64,000 nucleotides of DNA, taken from assembly GCA_012845835.1 (NCBI GenBank), contig JABAKD010000017.1:4152867-4216866 (forward strand), read 5' to 3'. The notes below the pieces were generated by a model. It searched no databases and was not told where the DNA came from. It was given only the letters and a program-made list of their open reading frames with translations. Shown piece by piece: positions 60,065 through 64,000 of the stretch; position 1 is the first letter of the stretch; each line of letters opens with the position of its first letter. Position numbers and translations under genes: made by a program. The DNA comes from Undaria pinnatifida (lineage: Eukaryota; Sar; Phaeophyceae; Laminariales; Alariaceae).

Positions 60065-61078
60065 ATGGTCACGAACGCTTCCCTGGTTCTTCTCTTCCTG
60101 GCGGCTGGTGTCCCCGGGTTAAGTCAAGCCGCCGCCAGCGCGCCCAGTAGGAGCCTCCGCGGCAACGACCAAGGGGATGTAGAAGTCCCACGCCTCAATT
60201 TCCGCCAACAGTTCGATGACAAGGACTTCGCGTTTGACCTTCAGGGCGCCGAGCCCGAAATTGAAGGCGAAGCGGGCACGGTGAAGGTGGCAAACCTCGG
60301 CAACGTGCCGGTCCTCTCAGGCGAAGGGGTGTCCTTCGCCCTTGTAGAGCTGGAGCCCTGCGGCTTGAACCTACCGCACCATCACCCTCGCGCAGCAGAG
60401 TTCGGCTACATCGTCAAGTCCGAGTCGGCGACCTCCGTGCGCCACGCGTTCGTCGAAGAGAACACCGGGCGCCTGATCAAGAACGACATCGGCGAGGGAC
60501 AGGTCGCCTTGGTGCCGGGCGGTTTGGTCCACTTCGTGCAGAACATGGGGTGTGAACCCGCGACGTTTCTGGCCGCGTTCAGCAGCTCGGACCCCGGAGT
60601 ACTCACTACCAGTACAACGGTGAGAGAATCGGTAGAGCTTTGCTCCGTTTTTGGAGAGGGTGTAATGATCAATTTAGTTCGTGTGAAGAACAGACGACGG
60701 TAGGTGTTGTTGTCGGGACCGTGATATGGCAGGCTATGGCTATGCTCATTATACACTTCGAAACCGTACAGCAGCGAAACACAATAGTTTGCCCCGCTCG
60801 TTCAAAAGCGGGGGGCAGAGGTCGGAATCAATGTGAGTCTTTGTTCCGCCGTTCCAAGAAATGCTCACACGCGCTACTCCTCGGTTGCCTTCACTTCGTG
60901 CGTGTACCCCGGATATATCCTGTCATCGCTGCAGGGAATCGGCATGCTCCCCGAAGGAACCATCCAAGCCACGCTTGGCCTTGGTAGCGACGAAGCCAAC
61001 AAGCTGATCGACGCACTTCCGGAAGGTGTCGTGCAAGGCGAAAAAGAGTGCCTTCAAAAATGCGGTCTGGCCTACTGA
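60065..61078 (+). CDS. germin-like cupin, unit 4 (two exons)
   Basis: Exon 1 is 60065-60619, intron 60620-60934, exon 2 60935-61078 (TGA). It encodes 232 residues with a signal peptide (about 1-22), an acidic linker (residues 51-70), the cupin barrel with PHHHPRAAEF and GQVALVPGGLVHFVQN, and a C-terminal helical tail GIGMLPEGTIQATLGLGSDE. Ligands H105, H107, E112 and H156 are intact. The protein is nearly identical to unit 3, its inverted partner. Removing the intron in phase 0 gives an uninterrupted frame; without splicing the frame would end 28 codons beyond the donor. The secreted metalloprotein role is inferred from the family. Confidence 0.92.
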
Positions 61079-63110
61079 AAATCAAACGCATGATATAGGG
61101 TGGAGAGTAGAGTAAGCTAGGTCAAACTACTGTGTGTACTGTAGCACGGCATCTTAGGGGGGTTGTGTTTAGAGCTACCCCGTATAAGTTCAGTAACGAG
61201 CGATCGTGGTGTTCGGATTCAGAGTTTGAGTCGCCGTCATGGGGATGTGTTGTTGTTGCGCGGCACCAGCAAACTATTGGTTTTAGTCCGTTTATCAGAG
61301 GGGTATAGAGCCAGCAGTGCGAGTAACCTACACACTCGGTTGAGAAATGGGGAAGGTTGTAAAACATCATAACATCACACCGTAGCCTCGGTTGTTTGTT
61401 TGAGGGCAATGTACAGGAGTGCTGTATGGTAGCCAATGTTTCATGATGGCGATGCACACATGTCTAGTGTATGTTTTTGGTTAGAAACGGAGAGGATGAC
61501 TTATCTCCGGAAAGTAACCAAAGCAAGTTGGACCAGGGCCGTTGAGGGCAGGGGTGATTGTTTTGCTGGGAAATGAAAAAGGGCATTTTTGAACGTGGTC
61601 GATGACGTTGTCGATGGTGCGGACGGCTAGAAACGCCTCGGTGCCATACTGTACTAATAAAAGCTGTAGTGGTGGAGTACAAGAGACGTTTAACAGCAAA
61701 GAACGAAAGGGAACTCTTGGTTTTGATTGGACGTGTTCATCCACGGGACAGTTGCTCGTTAGGGAGACACAAGGTCCAATCCCTGTAGATATTGCACACG
61801 GAAGCAGGTACTGAAATAGTTTGTCTGTCGATATGGAGAACAACACTGGAAACGCAATTTGATCTTGGGGCGGTGATAAGTTTCATTGTACCCCATTGTG
61901 CAGAAAACTGAGCAATCCGCGAGCAGTACCCCTGTGTTGTTACTCAGACCTGTCTGAAATAGAAGCCAGGGCTAAGAAGCGGTGATCTTCTCTTGAATCA
62001 AGTGAATGGTGGCTACTCACCCTGACTGCAGGGTAGGACGGTCCCACTACGAGCTCGGTTTTCAACGGATTGGAACCCCTCGCACGAGTGGCTGTCTGTG
62101 TATAAAGCTGAGACATCTACGAGAAGGGCGGGTTGTCGCGGTATTATTGTTACAGTGTTACAAGCCTGTCTGAGATAGGAGGCTGGGCAAAGAAGCTGTG
62201 TTACTCGTTTCCTTCGCGTGAAAACGTTGACTTTTCACCAAGGCGAGGGGAAGAAGATAAGTTTGGGACTTCGGTTTTTTACGGCTTGGAGCCAGTCGTG
62301 CGTGTGGCTTCTCTATTCCCATGCAACCTCAAGCCTTTGCGCGTTTTAGCTTCGAGACACGCATCTTCAAGGTTGCCGATTGTAACGCAACAGTGGATCT
62401 TGATCCATTGATTTGGTGAATGTACAATGCCTTTTGGGTGTTTCTATTTGTATCGTGGCAGGTTTTGCTAGAAGTAAGAGCGTCGTGCTTCGACGTTGCC
62501 TTAGGACTGCGGAAGCGCTCTTGAATCTTGTGTGTATACCGGGAAACGGCGGTGTTATTCCCGAGTGACGAAGACAAATAAGAACGTCATCCAACCACAA
62601 TTTGACAAGATATTATTGTTGTACTGACTGGGATTCTCGCGGCCCTTGCTTCTCCAAGAAGATACATCTCGCACGTATCCAGTTAACACGATGAGTTGGG
62701 TATCATGAGCAAGCGAGCAGTCTCCCGGACATCGTCATGATACACGAGGTGGTATGCGATCACGTGGCGCACATTCGCAATCCGCAACCGTGAGTGTTGT
62801 CACTTTGTGCCGGCATCAACGTAACGAGAACGTTTGGAACCCCGGGAAGTGCAAAGGAGGGAAGCGCGTCGCGTAAGGCACAGTGACTCACCTTTTCGAA
62901 ATCCGATAAAGCAACAAATGCCTTGTGAAATACGAGGTATATTGCTTTGGCCAGAATCTCGGCCGCCTGCAAAATTTGAACTACACTAATTTCACTATCG
63001 GCAAGGGTTGGGATCAGGGGTAATACCCAGCACCGCCTGATCGTCCAAACATGACACTCGTCGCAGCCGCCGCTCTAGACATCGTTGTCAATCCGGGTCG
63101 CTCTCGCAAC
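61079..63110 (+). repeat. cupin unit 4, conserved downstream tail
   Basis: Collinear with unit 3 reversed down to about 50205 and with unit 2 up to 44690. An internal tandem repeat headed CCTGTCTGARATAGRAGSC stands at about 61950 and 62162. The short plus frame containing FYGLEPVVRVASLFPC (62133-62411) has echoes in the other units, but none is long or intact. Confidence 0.75.
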
Positions 63111-63720
63111 AATGTCCATCGGGCATTTGGAAGGCCATGACCCAACCCATAGGACTGCCCATGGTATAACCCATGATTCATGCCATTGAAAGGGCCATCC
63201 TATTGGATGTTCCATGTGAAGTATATGTGACATCCCGTGAGATGTCCTATGCGGTGTTGGGACAAACTTCATGTGTGGTAGGACATTCCGTGGGACATCC
63301 CGTGCGACGACCCATGGGACGTGTCGAGACAGTCCAAAATAATTGTTCAATGAGACAAACTATGGGGGTCTCTCGTGGGTAGTCCCCATGGGACACCCCG
63401 TAGGACATCCAACAGTAATCCAACATGAGCTCCAGCCGGAATTCCTTTCAGTATCCTATGGGATGTTCCATGGATCATCTCATAGGCCGCCAGATTGCGC
63501 GTGGGATGTTCCATGTGGCGACATGCGTAGAGAACGCCCCACATGATGCCCAATAGGATAGGCTGCCATATTGACAAATCAAGGATTGGGGGTTATACCG
63601 CCGGGGCCCCAAACATTCACGGAGGCACGCCGTTGTCCACATTGCGAAATGCATAGTCACTTCTTCTCCGCCCGCATAAATTCACCGTCATCTTCGTTGG
63701 GGAAGGTAAAGCCATACCCT
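63111..63720. repeat. S1 satellite block, inverted relative to 45.65-46.25 kb
   Basis: Satellite text from 63111 to 63560, then the non-satellite flank (ATTGACAAATCAAGGATTGG, CGCCGTTGTCCACATTGCG, CCGTCATCTTCGTTGGGG), is the reverse complement of 45650-46250 in the same order. This is a block duplication of satellite plus flank. Confidence 0.8.
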
Positions 63721-64000
63721 CTAACATGGGCCGGGGTGCACCCATTTTCTTTGCCGAGTTTTCAACACTCGCACGAGTTACCCTGTGTGTACCCCACGGA
63801 CGCTGTGGCCTTCTATGCGAAAATAAGCTCGCCGTCTCAGATACCACAACTTCACGTCGTCTCCCGCTTTGTGGATGGTCAGTCCGATCTAATACATTTG
63901 CACAAGGTCACGTCAACGCCCACGTAATTGTCAAAATCCAGATCACGTCCTCGCATTGCACACATCCTCGTTGTCACCAACGTAGCAAAAACACAAGTTT
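63721..64000. other. no gene seen up to the window end
   Basis: A CACTCGCACGAGTTACCCTG motif at 63768-63787 resembles one in MITE A and in the cupin tails. No gene is supported. Confidence 0.3.

Overview
This is a repeat-rich stretch of eukaryotic nuclear DNA. The evidence is GT-AG introns, germin-like cupin genes, a Ty1/copia-type LTR retrotransposon, many small terminal-inverted-repeat (TIR) transposons, a retroposon with an A-tail, and several minisatellites. A protist or alga, perhaps a stramenopile, fits the germin-like proteins and the secreted six-cysteine-module protein, but nothing in the window fixes the taxon. There are no operons, no intact RNA genes and no CRISPR array. Gene density is low: four intact two-exon cupin genes, one partial cupin copy, one multi-exon cysteine-rich gene on the minus strand and its decayed plus-strand paralogue.

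Layout. 1-7.6 kb: a 1.5 kb dispersed repeat (R1), two 12-bp-period minisatellites, two MITEs, no convincing gene. 7.6-12.3 kb: secreted cysteine-rich protein gene (minus). 12.5-15.6 kb: second R1 copy and an 86-bp satellite. 15.7-18.4 kb: head-to-head pseudogene copy of the cysteine-rich gene. 18.4-23.4 kb: MITEs, a 94-bp tandem duplication and an old dispersed repeat. 23.4-31.06 kb: a decayed copia element inserted, with a GCTGA target duplication, in the tail of cupin unit 1. 31-44.7 kb: cupin unit 1 (minus), a 3.4 kb long-TIR element, cupin unit 2 (plus) with a near-perfect 1,041-bp tandem duplication. 45-48.2 kb: palindromic 12-bp satellite. 48.3-63.1 kb: the whole arrangement again, with unit 3 (minus), a 4 kb long-TIR element and unit 4 (plus). 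63.1-63.7 kb: an inverted piece of the 45.65-46.25 kb satellite block.

How it fits together. The cupin genes sit as two head-to-head pairs, each pair forming the arms of a giant inverted repeat whose spacer holds a long-TIR element. Twelve residues separate pair 1/2 from pair 3/4 while the arms of each pair agree, which suggests arm-to-arm homogenisation or independent formation of each palindrome. All four cupins keep the complete germin metal-binding signature and probably encode secreted metalloproteins.

The least expected signal is the 7-mer TAGACTA/TAGTCTA. By eye it occurs at about 25 places, sometimes in compound strings. Four internal comparisons between repeat copies show it as a clean 5-bp gain (GACTA or GTCTA) at a TA. 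That is the form expected of excision footprints left by a Tc1/mariner-like transposon with a 3-nt overhang; the source element was not found here.
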